Positions 25,513 to 34,671 of a DNA stretch of 64,000 bases are shown here, in pieces (positions within the stretch are counted from its first letter, which is position 1; each line of letters opens with the position of its first letter). Both the position numbers and the translations under genes were made by a program. The notes under the pieces are model-generated. The model searched no databases and had not been told where the DNA came from. It worked only from the letters and a program-made list of their open reading frames with translations. This DNA comes from Lachnospiraceae bacterium (lineage in GTDB: Bacteria; Bacillota; Clostridia; Lachnospirales; Lachnospiraceae). Location: the NCBI GenBank assembly GCA_910574745.1, contig CAJTCE010000012.1, positions 27,462 to 91,461 of the forward strand. The letters run 5' to 3'.

Positions 25513-27237
25513 ATGCCTGAAAATCAAAAAGCGGAAAACCTGTTAAATCTGTCTCTGGACGCTACGGAGGCGGAAAGAATGGCGTCTCCCGTTCTTAGTG
25601 CGGGGACGGATGCGGATAATGAGCACTGGGAGGTTATTGTAAAATTTCATGGAGACATATCCCGGCTTGCGGGAGAAGACATTAAGGTGGAGATTTTGTC
25701 TGCGGGATATGGGATTATCACTCTGCCAAAGCGGTATATAGAGGCGTTGGCGGCGTTAGAGGAAATAGAATTTGTGGAAAAGCCCAAACGGCTTTATGCA
25801 AATGACGGAGCCGGAAATTTTGCAAGCTGTCTTTACAGCAACAGTGTCCTTGGAAACCAATATAGAGGTGCGGGAATCTGCATTGCTGTCATAGACAGCG
25901 GTTTATCCTTTGAAATGCCTGCCTTCCGCAACCCGGATGGGACCAGCAGGGTGCTTTACTATCTGGATCAGACTCAGGACAGGGAATATACCAAAGAAGA
26001 GCTGGATGCTATTTTACTGAATGGTGTAAACGATCGGGAAAACCGCCCGACTCCGGATAATTCCGGACATGGAACTGCTGTGGCCGCCATAGCGGCGGGT
26101 AACGGAAGAAGGGCTGACGGAGGCGTGGATGTTAATTTAGTGGGTATGGCGCCCCAGGCGTCTTTGATGATCGTAAAGCTGGATACCGGAGCCAACAGCA
26201 GCTTTCCCCTTACCACATCCTTGATGCGCGCAGTAGACTATGTGGTTAATAAAGGCGTTCAGATACAAATGCCTCTGGCGGTAAATTTAAGCTTTGGAAA
26301 TACTTACGGAGCGCATGACGGGACGGCGCTGATTGAAAGATACATCAATAATATGGCGGAGGTGGGAAGGACTGTTATCTGCGTGGGAAGCGGCAATGAA
26401 GGCGCGGCAGGCGGACATGCGGCAGGAGTGATAGAGGCGTATGAAAGGGAGCGGGTTGTGGAATTTACCATGGGCGCTTATGAAAGAGAATTCAATCTGC
26501 AGATGTGGCTGAATTTTGTGGACAGCTATGAAATTACTTTGCAATCTCCTTCGGGAGATTCTTTTATTTTCAGCACGGAGAGCGATATGGGACTTACTAT
26601 CAGAAGAAGGCTTGCGGATACGTCCCTGCTGATTTTTGTGGGAGCGCCCCAGCCCTATAGCGTAAATCAGGAAGTATTTTTGGATTTTATTCCTGTCTCG
26701 ACTTATGTAAATCAAGGCGTATGGAGGCTGATACTGCGTCCTACAAGGCTGGTATCGGGTAACTACAGCCTTTATATGCCTTCATCCCAGATTAAAGGCG
26801 GGGATACCAGATTCCTGCGCCCTGTTCCCGAGCAGACTCTTACCATACCTTCCACAGCGGAACGGGTTATTACAGTCGGGGCTTACAACAGCGTTTATGA
26901 AGCTTATGCCGACTTTTCGGGGAGAGGATATGTAACAAGACTTTCGGAAGGATATATCAGTGTGGTAAAACCGGAAATTGCAGCTCCCGGTGTGGGGATT
27001 TTAGCGGAAAACGCTTATGGCTTGCAGCGTTTAGAAGGAACCAGCTTTGCAACGCCCTTTGTGACGGGAGCGGCGGCGCTTTTGATGGAGAGGGCCATAT
27101 TGGGAGGCGAAGACCCTTACCTGTATGGGGAGAAGATGAAGGCGTGGCTGTGCCGGCATGCGAAGAAGCTGGCGGGGGGAGGAGAAGTGCCGGATGATAA
27201 GACGGGCTGGGGAGGACTGTGTGTGGCAGATGTATAA
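25513..27237 (+). CDS. S8 family serine peptidase, Csp-like
   Basis: This 574-residue subtilase has the catalytic triad complete: Asp128 in AVIDSGLS, His186 in NSGHGTAVA and Ser511 in GTSFATP. The N-terminal ~90 residues look like a propeptide/chaperone domain (WEVIVKFHGD, GYGIITLP), and a jellyroll-type insertion of about 150 residues lies between His and Ser. This is the build of Csp proteases, which cleave the spore cortex enzyme SleC in clostridia. No Sec signal is visible, as in Csp proteins. A spore-germination role is likely if the organism sporulates, but stand-alone paralogues with other roles are common. Confidence 0.85.
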   Translation: MPENQKAENLLNLSLDATEAERMASPVLSAGTDADNEHWEVIVKFHGDISRLAGEDIKVEILSAGYGIITLPKRYIEALAALEEIEFVEKPKRLYANDGAGNFASCLYSNSVLGNQYRGAGICIAVIDSGLSFEMPAFRNPDGTSRVLYYLDQTQDREYTKEELDAILLNGVNDRENRPTPDNSGHGTAVAAIAAGNGRRADGGVDVNLVGMAPQASLMIVKLDTGANSSFPLTTSLMRAVDYVVNKGVQIQMPLAVNLSFGNTYGAHDGTALIERYINNMAEVGRTVICVGSGNEGAAGGHAAGVIEAYERERVVEFTMGAYEREFNLQMWLNFVDSYEITLQSPSGDSFIFSTESDMGLTIRRRLADTSLLIFVGAPQPYSVNQEVFLDFIPVSTYVNQGVWRLILRPTRLVSGNYSLYMPSSQIKGGDTRFLRPVPEQTLTIPSTAERVITVGAYNSVYEAYADFSGRGYVTRLSEGYISVVKPEIAAPGVGILAENAYGLQRLEGTSFATPFVTGAAALLMERAILGGEDPYLYGEKMKAWLCRHAKKLAGGGEVPDDKTGWGGLCVADV

Positions 27238-27255
27238 ATCGGAGAAGAGAAGAGC

Positions 27256-28164
27256 TTGAAGGCTGCGCCACGTGTAATAACAGATTTTCCGGATGAGGGA
27301 AATGCCCGAATAGTTTTTATGGGATTCTTATATAAGAGTAGGTCAGAGAAAAGTGAAGATATACCAAATACTGTGATTGAAGAATTTGATGAGCAGGAAA
27401 AGACAATTTTCAATACAGCACAAGAGCAACAAGTGGAAACTGAGCAACAGGAAGATAAGAATGTTTTAATTGTAAAAGATGAAAATGTTCTGGAAGATTA
27501 TGCTTTTGTTGCTTTCATTAACAATGAAGTTTCTGCGTATGACCCGCAAGAAAACAATGAAAAATATTTACTTGATTATTTAAAAGATTATCACATGATA
27601 TATGGTATTCATTATATGGCAGAAGATTTAAATAACGATAATGAAAATGAATTATTAGTATTAATCCAAACCGGGCATGATTTTGGGGATTTGTTAGTTT
27701 TTGAAGAAACAGAGAATGGAAAATTTATTTCATGGGATGTATGGAAAGATTTTTTAATTGATAGGCTATGTGAAGTATATTATTGCGGTAATGCAACATT
27801 TGAGCGGATTGGTGGGTTGGGAATATCTATCGGACATTATACACAGGAAGGGAAACAGGAATGCCTGATGGACTATTATACAGAAACACGAGAATGTTAT
27901 GATACTTACGATGTGGAAGGTGTTTGGCTGAGATTATATGAGAGTGGAGAAGTGGTAAATGAAATTGATTATGAATACTACTACGATCGGGAATTGAACG
28001 AATACAGTACGCCTCCTGAAAGCAAAGCAAAAGAGACGAAGTGTAATGAATTGGTAGATGCAATGTTAGCTGCACTGGGAGAGGAAAAATCAATTAAGGT
28101 TCAAAGTGAAGAATATAGAGATAAAATTGAAACTGTCTCATTGGAAGAATTATTAAATCCTTAG
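27256..28164 (+). CDS. Unknown acidic protein, possibly missing its native N-terminus
   Basis: The frame of 302 residues begins at a TTG (27256) with a weak ribosome site; an ATG at 27319 is an alternative. No signal peptide is seen, although related proteins in this window (41806, 46089) are secreted. The middle part has AEDLNNDNENELLVL, an acidic DxNxDxxxE pattern like the DDDDVPELLI and NDDEIPELAI motifs of those proteins. Base composition becomes clearly more AT-rich from about 27300, just after the subtilase. This suggests a gene joined to the chromosome here without its original 5' end. Function unknown. Confidence 0.6.
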   Translation: MKAAPRVITDFPDEGNARIVFMGFLYKSRSEKSEDIPNTVIEEFDEQEKTIFNTAQEQQVETEQQEDKNVLIVKDENVLEDYAFVAFINNEVSAYDPQENNEKYLLDYLKDYHMIYGIHYMAEDLNNDNENELLVLIQTGHDFGDLLVFEETENGKFISWDVWKDFLIDRLCEVYYCGNATFERIGGLGISIGHYTQEGKQECLMDYYTETRECYDTYDVEGVWLRLYESGEVVNEIDYEYYYDRELNEYSTPPESKAKETKCNELVDAMLAALGEEKSIKVQSEEYRDKIETVSLEELLNP

Positions 28165-28291
28165 TTTCAATGTAAAAGTGTAGGTTGTAAGTGTTGCAGT
28201 ACGGTTTTGTAACATATCATAAACCTGAATGTGTGATAAAGGGTAGTGGGTTAGCGTTGTTGACCTGCTGCTTAACACTATTCGACTATAA

Positions 28292-28392
28292 CCCCAACGA
28301 AATCATGCTGTTTTCCGGATTATTTACTAAAAAACTTCAAAAATCTCATGACTCTGTATTGACATGAAAGGGGTGGGGATGACTTTGTAGGG
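28292..28392 (+). repeat. Long direct repeat, left copy flanking catabolic island
   Basis: About 101 bases beginning CCCCAACGAAATCAT and ending GACTTTGTAGGG match 38513-38615 at roughly 90% identity in the same orientation. The longest exact run covers the central AAAAATCTCATGACTCTG and its continuation through TATTGACATGAAAGGGGTGGG. No convincing reading frame is shared by both copies. Confidence 0.85.
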
Positions 28393-28432
28393 CCGATAGC
28401 CGGTAGGGGGAAATTAGGTAAATTTTTAGTTT

Positions 28433-28480
28433 AATAAACACTTTATTTATCACTCACGTGCCAAACAAAGTGTTTATTTT
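28433..28480. terminator. Hairpin terminator between unknown gene and lacI-type gene
   Basis: AATAAACACTTT at 28433-28444 pairs with AAAGTGTTTATT at 28467-28478, then TTTATTG follows. It separates convergent genes. Confidence 0.7.
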
Positions 28481-28525
28481 TATTGATTAAAATAAGAAAA
28501 ATATATGTAAATTTTTCTATTGTAT

Positions 28526-29572
28526 TTAATTATTGGAATAGAAAGATTTCAAAGGATTTATAGCCTTACTGGTATCCCCTGTTTTTAAAGTCGGTTCATA
28601 TACAATCTCCCGGTTTCCTATATGAGTATTTTTGATTCGTGAAATAAGATTTTTTGCTGCCTCATTACCAATATAAGTAGAACTCAAGGTTACTATTGTG
28701 GGGGTAAGCCAAAATAATTCACTGTTGCTTATGTTGCCGTAGGAGACAACGGAAAGCTGTTCTGGAATCTGAATCTGTGCAGTTCTTAAGAATTTGAATG
28801 CGCCTATCGCCATGGCATTATTGGCTACAACGATTGCCGTTGGCCTGGGAGAAAGTCCAAGAAGATACCGACAGCCGTCCATTCCGTCTATTTCGTTAAA
28901 TAAGTTGCCGTCATAGCGGTATATATAAGAATCATCCACTATAATGTTAGCTTCCGACATAGCGCTTTTAAACCCTTCTAATCGTTCTTTACCGGTAGAA
29001 AATTTGAGATCAGAAGTAATGAGACCGATTTGCCTGTGTCCCAAATCAAGTAAATGCCGTGTTAATAATTTCATGCCCTCAAAATTATTACTTCCGACAA
29101 AATCGCCGCAGAACATATTGGAATTAATTCTTCTGCTTACCAATACAACCGGAACTGTCTGGCTGATACTCTCTATATACTTATCATTCATGCATGTCGT
29201 ATTAATAATCAGTCCTTCTACATGGTATTCCATGAGCCGCTGGATATGTCTTTTTTCCAATTCCGGATTATCATCCGTATTACATACGATTAAAGAATAA
29301 TTTTCAGTATTTAGAACACTTTCAATAGATTTAGCCATGTATGTAAAATGGCTGTTACAAATATTTGAAACAATAAACCCTATCATTTTAGTCTTATTGA
29401 GCTTTAAACTTGTTGCCATGGAATTTTGGATATAATTCATATCTTGAATTGCTTTTTTGACCTTGGCAGCTGTACCGGAACGAACAGTGCCGGTGCCGTT
29501 GATAACACGTGAAACAGTGGCTGTTGAAACGCCTGCTGCCCTTGCTACATCCTTAATTGTTGGTTCATTCAT
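28526..29572 (-). CDS. LacI-family transcriptional regulator of the island
   Basis: This 348-residue protein has an N-terminal LacI helix-turn-helix (TIKDVARAAGVSTATVSRVI) with hinge helix, and a periplasmic-binding-protein-like effector domain (from about residue 60). It is divergent from the ABC importer, with the promoters of both in the 270-base gap. It most likely represses the importer and enzyme operon (29846-38436) until the substrate or a derivative binds. The operator may be the cre-like palindrome at 29799-29812. The effector is unknown, but ribose-type binding proteins in the same operon suggest a sugar or polyol. Confidence 0.93.
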   Translation of the reverse strand: MNEPTIKDVARAAGVSTATVSRVINGTGTVRSGTAAKVKKAIQDMNYIQNSMATSLKLNKTKMIGFIVSNICNSHFTYMAKSIESVLNTENYSLIVCNTDDNPELEKRHIQRLMEYHVEGLIINTTCMNDKYIESISQTVPVVLVSRRINSNMFCGDFVGSNNFEGMKLLTRHLLDLGHRQIGLITSDLKFSTGKERLEGFKSAMSEANIIVDDSYIYRYDGNLFNEIDGMDGCRYLLGLSPRPTAIVVANNAMAIGAFKFLRTAQIQIPEQLSVVSYGNISNSELFWLTPTIVTLSSTYIGNEAAKNLISRIKNTHIGNREIVYEPTLKTGDTSKAINPLKSFYSNN

Positions 29573-29632
29573 ATCCTTTTCCTCATGTCAGACTAATAGT
29601 AAGCTGAAAAACATAAATACGGCTTCCTAAAT

Positions 29633-29661
29633 AATATATCAGACATATCTAAAGAAATCAA
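29633..29661 (-). promoter_or_regulatory. Probable promoter of the lacI-type gene
   Basis: On the minus strand, TTGATT (29661-29656) and TATATT (29638-29633) are 17 bases apart. Just upstream, AAATGTAA occurs at 29673, 29683 and 29693, exactly 10 bases apart. Confidence 0.6.
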
Positions 29662-29757
29662 TTAAAAGTAACAAATGTAATAAAATGTAACGAAATGTAA
29701 AAATACACAAAACAAAATATGCAAAATTGTAGAAAACGACGATTGTGAATCTGATTA

Positions 29758-29812
29758 TTGACAATAAATATAAATAAAAGTATAATTAAAACACGAAATG
29801 AAAACGTTTACA
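29758..29812 (+). promoter_or_regulatory. Consensus promoter with cre-like operator for island operon
   Basis: TTGACA at 29758-29763 and TATAAT at 29781-29786 are 17 bases apart, a full consensus promoter. Beginning 13 bases after the -10 box is TGAAAACGTTTACA (29799-29812), which matches the cre consensus TGWAANCGNTNWCA at every defined base. CcpA or the local LacI-type regulator could bind here; both recognise such palindromes. Confidence 0.85.
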
Positions 29813-29845
29813 TTTTGTAAAGAATATTATAGGAGACACAGAAGA

Positions 29846-31351
29846 ATGAGTGAAAAAAGAGTTGTTTTAGAATGTCATGAAATAAGTAAAAATTTTGGTG
29901 CGACAAAAGCTCTAATAAATGTAGATTTGAAAATTCTCAGTGGAGAAGTGCACGGTCTTGTAGGAGAAAACGGCTCTGGAAAATCAACGTTATCTTCTAT
30001 TCTTTCAGGAGTGTATAGGGCTGATTACGGCAAAATGGTTATGAAGGATAAACCGTATAAGCCAAGTAATATTGTGGAAGCAGAAAATAGTGGAGTTGCA
30101 ATGATTACACAGGAACAGGGAACGGTAAACGGAATTTCTATTGCCGAAAATCTTTTTCTGGGAAAAGAGAGACAATTTACAAAAGGCGGGCTGTTAAATA
30201 CTAAAGTGATGTACAAGAAGGCAAGAGAACTTCTTGAAGGGGTAAATTTGATTCATGCGGAACCTGCATTACCCATTGAAACCCTTAATTTTGAAGAACG
30301 GAAATTAGTTGAGATAGCAAGGGCATTGGACAGTAATCCGGAAATATTAATTATAGATGAGACGACAACAGCGCTTTCAGCGGACGGGAGAATTATTGTA
30401 AAAAATATTATTAATCGTATGAGGAGCGAGGGGAAAGCAGTATTGTTCATATCACATGATATCGAAGAATTGCTGGAAAATTGTGATGTCATCACAGTAT
30501 TGCGGGACGGCGAATTAATTAATACGGTTTCACGAAAAGATCTGAATGAGCGCAAGCTACAGGTAATGATGGTAGGACGTGAATTAACACAGGATTATTT
30601 CCGGGGAGATTATGAAGAGCTTTCCTTTGGGGAGGTGGCGCTGGAGATAAAAAATTTGAGTTCGGATAAACAGCTGGAAAATGTAAATTTTGAACTTCAT
30701 TATGGAGAGATTTTAGGGATAAGCGGTTTAAGCAATAGCGGTATTCATGAATTGGGTAAGACTATTTTTGGACTTATCAAACCTATTACCGGTGCCGTGA
30801 CTGTTAAAAAGACCGGAAGTATAATCAAAAACAGCCGTGCAGCCCTAAAAAATAAGATTGCATATATACCTAAAAACAGAGATACGGAAGCCTTGTTTTT
30901 AAGGGTGTCCATTTCGGAAAATGTAGCGATTACGGCATACGAAAAATTGAAAAAGATCTTTTATATCAGTAAGAAAAAGCAGATGTCATATGCCGGTAAC
31001 ATTATTGAGTCCATGCAGATAAAATGTAAAGACGCTAAACAGAACGTTATGGAATTGAGCGGAGGTAACAAGCAGAAGGTAGTATTTGGAAAATGGCTGG
31101 GAAATGATTCTGAAATCTTTATTATGGATTGCCCTACAAGAGGGATTGATATCGGTGTGAAAAGTGCAATGTATAAATTGATTGACCAAATGAGAAAGGA
31201 AAAGAAAGCGATTCTTCTGATTTCGGAAGAACTTCCGGAACTTATAGGAATGAGCGACCGTATTTTGGTAATGAAGGATGGAATCATACAAGCAGAGTTT
31301 AAAAGAAAACGTGAATTGGCTGAAACAGATATTATTAAATATGTGATTTAG
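29846..31351 (+). CDS. Sugar ABC importer ATP-binding protein (RbsA/MglA type)
   Basis: This 501-residue tandem ATPase has NBD1 with Walker A GENGSGKST, Walker B ILIIDETTTAL and the relaxed signature usual in this group (LNFEERKLVEIARAL). NBD2 has a degenerate P-loop (SGLSNSGIHELGKTIFG) and a canonical LSGGNKQKV. This asymmetry is normal for the CUT2/ribose class. The start at 29846 has AGGAG 10 bases upstream; an earlier ATG at 29798 lies within the operator. It drives the permeases at 31360 and 33667 together with the binding protein at 32402. Confidence 0.92.
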   Translation: MSEKRVVLECHEISKNFGATKALINVDLKILSGEVHGLVGENGSGKSTLSSILSGVYRADYGKMVMKDKPYKPSNIVEAENSGVAMITQEQGTVNGISIAENLFLGKERQFTKGGLLNTKVMYKKARELLEGVNLIHAEPALPIETLNFEERKLVEIARALDSNPEILIIDETTTALSADGRIIVKNIINRMRSEGKAVLFISHDIEELLENCDVITVLRDGELINTVSRKDLNERKLQVMMVGRELTQDYFRGDYEELSFGEVALEIKNLSSDKQLENVNFELHYGEILGISGLSNSGIHELGKTIFGLIKPITGAVTVKKTGSIIKNSRAALKNKIAYIPKNRDTEALFLRVSISENVAITAYEKLKKIFYISKKKQMSYAGNIIESMQIKCKDAKQNVMELSGGNKQKVVFGKWLGNDSEIFIMDCPTRGIDIGVKSAMYKLIDQMRKEKKAILLISEELPELIGMSDRILVMKDGIIQAEFKRKRELAETDIIKYVI

Positions 31352-31359
31352 GAGGGATT

Positions 31360-32355
31360 ATGATGAAGGAACAATATAGGAAAAAGAGCTGTCTTCAGCT
31401 GAGTGTAATAACTCCATATCTGGGCGTTGTTTTGGTTTTTGTCCTTTTTGGTGTTTTGACAAAGGGAGTGCTTTTTGATATTTCGAGTTTGGGAAATCTG
31501 GTAAATAATGGTCTGCTAATTATGATTTGCAGCGTTGCTGCAGTTCCGGTTTTTGCAAGAGGCGAGATGGATTTTTCCCTGGGGAGTACAGAAGGCATAT
31601 GCGTTATGCTGATAGGTTATGTTGTTATATCTAATATTAATTTAGGCTGGCTTGGCCTTTTGATTTCAATTATTACAGGTGCAGTAATAGGACTTATAAA
31701 CGGTCTTATTACAAATAATTTAAGAATACCATCGTTTGTTGCAACTATATCCGTGAATTATGTGCTTCGCGGCGTTATCTATACCATGATAGATTACAAA
31801 GAGGTAAGCTTTCCCACATCTTATGCCGTGAATTACAATGTTGTGGTTTGCTTCGTTGTATTGGTGGCGGTATGCATTATCACTTATATTCTTATGGAAA
31901 ATACGGTAATGGGAAAGGCTGAGAAATTAAATGGAGAAAATAATCAGGCGTTAGATTTTTCGGGGGTCAATAATCGCCGGTATGGCGTGCTGGCATATGT
32001 TTACTTAGGCGTTATGGTTGGCGTAGCTTCTTATTTAATAACCCCAAGATTTACCATGGTACAGGCAACTATTGGAAATACTCTGGCAATAGATGTATTA
32101 ATCGCCCTGATGATCGGAGGCTTTAACATGTCGGGCGGAATCGGGTCAAAGATTTCTCAGCCAATAATCGGCAGCGTTATCATAGCCGTTTTAAATCAGG
32201 GATATGCCTTGTTAAATGTAGAAAGCAGCATCGTGCAGTTTACGAAAGGTATTTTATTTGTTGTGATCCTGACAATAACGTCTCCCGGTCTATTAAAATC
32301 TTTTAAAAAGATATTTGGAAAGCAAAGAAATCAAGTTGATAAAACGACTGCTTAA
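31360..32355 (+). CDS. Ribose-type ABC permease, first subunit
   Basis: This 331-residue membrane protein has about nine helices and the family sequence FARGEMDFSLGSTEGICVML near the first third (the MDLSxG-like motif of ribose/galactose permeases), plus a coupling region near GENNQALDFSGVN. GGAGGG precedes the start. A second, different permease of the same family follows the binding protein at 33667, so the channel is probably a heterodimer; most RbsC systems are homodimers. Confidence 0.9.
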   Translation: MMKEQYRKKSCLQLSVITPYLGVVLVFVLFGVLTKGVLFDISSLGNLVNNGLLIMICSVAAVPVFARGEMDFSLGSTEGICVMLIGYVVISNINLGWLGLLISIITGAVIGLINGLITNNLRIPSFVATISVNYVLRGVIYTMIDYKEVSFPTSYAVNYNVVVCFVVLVAVCIITYILMENTVMGKAEKLNGENNQALDFSGVNNRRYGVLAYVYLGVMVGVASYLITPRFTMVQATIGNTLAIDVLIALMIGGFNMSGGIGSKISQPIIGSVIIAVLNQGYALLNVESSIVQFTKGILFVVILTITSPGLLKSFKKIFGKQRNQVDKTTA

Positions 32356-32401
32356 AATAGCTGCCGTTTGTAATAAAAAATAATATTTTAAGGAGGAAAA
32401 A

Positions 32402-33628
32402 ATGAGGAAAAAATTATTAAAAACAATGGTTGCAGGAGCAACACTATTAACGATGCTTGCCGTAACGGCATGCGGCAACACGGAAACAGGGCAGTCTGTG
32501 GAAGAAACAACTGTAACGTCTACAGATACATCCGACGAAGAAACAGGAACATCGTCGCCCCTGGCAACGGGAAACGAAAGCCAATATGACATTATTGAAG
32601 AAGAGTACAAAATTGCATGGGTTGGCTGGGGAAATACAGACTATATCGGTGCCGGAATCCAGTCATATTGTGAATATCTGGATGAACAGATGCCGGAGGT
32701 TACATTTGTATACTCTGATGCCGGTTTAAGAGGAAGCGACGCAATGGTTTCTGAAGTGGAAGCTTTATGTCAGAGCGGAGTGGATGCGGTTATAGCTTAT
32801 CTTCCTTCGGCGCCTATGGCGGATGTATGTAAAAAATACGGTGTGTGGCTTGGTGCAGGGACAAATCTTGTAAGCGATCAGGAACTATTGGATTATCTGG
32901 AAGAATCAGGCATCTGGCTGGGATACTGCCCTCACGGCGATGAAGAATTCGAAGGCAGATCTGCAGTAGAAACAATGTATGAGATGGGCGACAGAAACTT
33001 TGTTTTAATTGCTACGGACCCTGGTCATCCGGCAGGAGATGCACGTTATAAAGGAATGAAAGAATTTCTGGAAAGCAAAGACGATGCAACCATTCTCGGA
33101 GAATATAGAGGAGCAGACGGAAATCAGGGCTTGGCGGACCTTCTTGCATTACATGGAACAAATGTTGATGCTGTGGGAAAAACATCGGCATCTCAGTCTC
33201 ATGGTCTGGAAGGAGCTGTAGGAGCTTTGGCTGCGGCAGGTGTGAACGATGCACATATCAGTGTTACTGATGTATCGGAATCAGCGGCGGAATTATTTGA
33301 TTCCGGTGTGCTTGCATTCATGAATGGCGGAGATAGAATTGATGCAGGAGTTATGGTTGTGCCGGCTATTAATGCATTGCAGGGAAATTATGAAGGACCT
33401 GTTTATCTGTATCCTAATTATGTTCAGATGCATAGTTCTGAGGATATGGACGACTTTTTCCAATATGTGGAGAACACAGAAATACCGCCTTTTACAGCTG
33501 ACGAGTTACGTGCATGGATGAAGTGCTATAATCCGGATGCGACCAATGAAGGGTTTAAAGAATATTTGGAAACCGAGTTTACAATTGAGAACATTGCAGC
33601 AAGGCATGCAGACTTATTCGGCAAATAA
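32402..33628 (+). CDS. Substrate-binding lipoprotein, ribose/Peripla_BP_4 type
   Basis: This 408-residue lipoprotein has a signal peptide ending in the lipobox VTAC (Cys near residue 24), a Thr/Ser/Glu-rich linker of about 40 residues, then a periplasmic-binding-protein fold (YKIAWVGWGNTDY, SGVDAVIAYLPS, NFVLIATDPG). It is anchored outside the membrane and hands substrate to the two permeases. It differs from typical ribose binders in its Trp/Tyr-rich first strand, and I cannot name the ligand. Confidence 0.9.
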   Translation: MRKKLLKTMVAGATLLTMLAVTACGNTETGQSVEETTVTSTDTSDEETGTSSPLATGNESQYDIIEEEYKIAWVGWGNTDYIGAGIQSYCEYLDEQMPEVTFVYSDAGLRGSDAMVSEVEALCQSGVDAVIAYLPSAPMADVCKKYGVWLGAGTNLVSDQELLDYLEESGIWLGYCPHGDEEFEGRSAVETMYEMGDRNFVLIATDPGHPAGDARYKGMKEFLESKDDATILGEYRGADGNQGLADLLALHGTNVDAVGKTSASQSHGLEGAVGALAAAGVNDAHISVTDVSESAAELFDSGVLAFMNGGDRIDAGVMVVPAINALQGNYEGPVYLYPNYVQMHSSEDMDDFFQYVENTEIPPFTADELRAWMKCYNPDATNEGFKEYLETEFTIENIAARHADLFGK

Positions 33629-33666
33629 ATTATAATCAATAACACTATAGGTAAGTAGGTAAAATT

Positions 33667-34656
33667 ATGAAAAATAGTAGATTATCAATTATTACAAATC
33701 CATTAAAGGCATTTATTCTTCCGGTGGCCTGTTACCTGATTTTTCTTATTTTATCAGGAGGTACATTTGGAACACCGGCAACGCTGATTAATAATGCTGT
33801 AAAATCCGTAAGTCCGATTTTGCTCGCCTATGGTGTTTTACTGCTATTGGTTGAAGGAAATATGGATATGAGCATTGGTGCTTCCGTGTATCTGACGGCA
33901 ATCATTGGAGGAAATCTGGGACAGAAATTGGGCTGGGGAATTGGTGGAATCATCATTATATGCATTATTGTATCAATTATATGCTGTCTGATAAAGGCCG
34001 CGGTTAATTATCTTCTGAATATTTCATACAATCTTTTGTCCATAGGATTTTTGCTTGTTTTTGAATGCTGTACATATTTTCTCTTCGATTCAAAAGGAGC
34101 TATTGTCATGGGAGATATTACAATGATTGCGCGTGCACCGTGGTGCTTTATCTTTGTTGCGGCTGCCCTGGCGGGTATCTATGTAATATGGAAAAAATCT
34201 CTGGTGGCAAGCCATATTAGAACAATCGGCTCAAATAGGATTCGAGCAGAGCTTTCGGGCATTGATATTAAAAAGGCTGAATTTAAGGCAATTATGATGG
34301 GCTCGATATTTATGGGATTTTCGGCTGTTTTTTTCCTGACAAATTCGGGATTGGTGCAGCCGGTGTTGAACATGGCGTCAATGTCGCTCTGCTTTGATGC
34401 AATGATTGCTGTTTTTATCGGTATGTCGTTACAAAGATATATTTCCATGCCAATAGCGATTATCATAGGCGTATTTACCATAAAGATGCTTGGAACAGGT
34501 ATTCTCTCACTTGGTATTCCGTCCTATATGCAAAATGTATTTACAGGCGTATTCCTGATAATATTTATGGGAATATCTATAAATCAAAATAAAATATTTG
34601 AAATTAGGGAAAATAAGAAACGGGCAAAACAAATTAAAGAAAAGTACGGTTTTTAA
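33667..34656 (+). CDS. Ribose-type ABC permease, second subunit
   Basis: This 329-residue protein has about nine hydrophobic helices and the motif VEGNMDMSIGASVYLTAIIG, matching the family's conserved DMSxG stretch. It is diverged from the first permease. It lies after the binding protein, with the enzymes following directly, so importer and enzymes form one transcription unit. Confidence 0.9.
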   Translation: MKNSRLSIITNPLKAFILPVACYLIFLILSGGTFGTPATLINNAVKSVSPILLAYGVLLLLVEGNMDMSIGASVYLTAIIGGNLGQKLGWGIGGIIIICIIVSIICCLIKAAVNYLLNISYNLLSIGFLLVFECCTYFLFDSKGAIVMGDITMIARAPWCFIFVAAALAGIYVIWKKSLVASHIRTIGSNRIRAELSGIDIKKAEFKAIMMGSIFMGFSAVFFLTNSGLVQPVLNMASMSLCFDAMIAVFIGMSLQRYISMPIAIIIGVFTIKMLGTGILSLGIPSYMQNVFTGVFLIIFMGISINQNKIFEIRENKKRAKQIKEKYGF

Positions 34657-34671
34657 CCGATGGAGGAAGAT

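Larger units (their letters stand above)
28165..28525. other. Gene-free region with direct repeat copy and terminator
   Basis: This stretch of 361 bases holds no gene I can support. It contains the first copy of a ~100-bp repeat (28292-28392) and a hairpin (28433-28480). No tRNA or insertion sequence is seen. Confidence 0.7.

Noticed and set aside
28292..28392. Direct repeats considered as phage or integrative-element attachment sites
   Set aside because: No tRNA overlap, integrase or excisionase is found at either copy; homologous recombination is the more cautious reading.
29673..29700. Short repeats considered as a CRISPR remnant
   Set aside because: The 8-base units with 2-base gaps are far too short for a CRISPR array, and no cas gene is present anywhere in the window.
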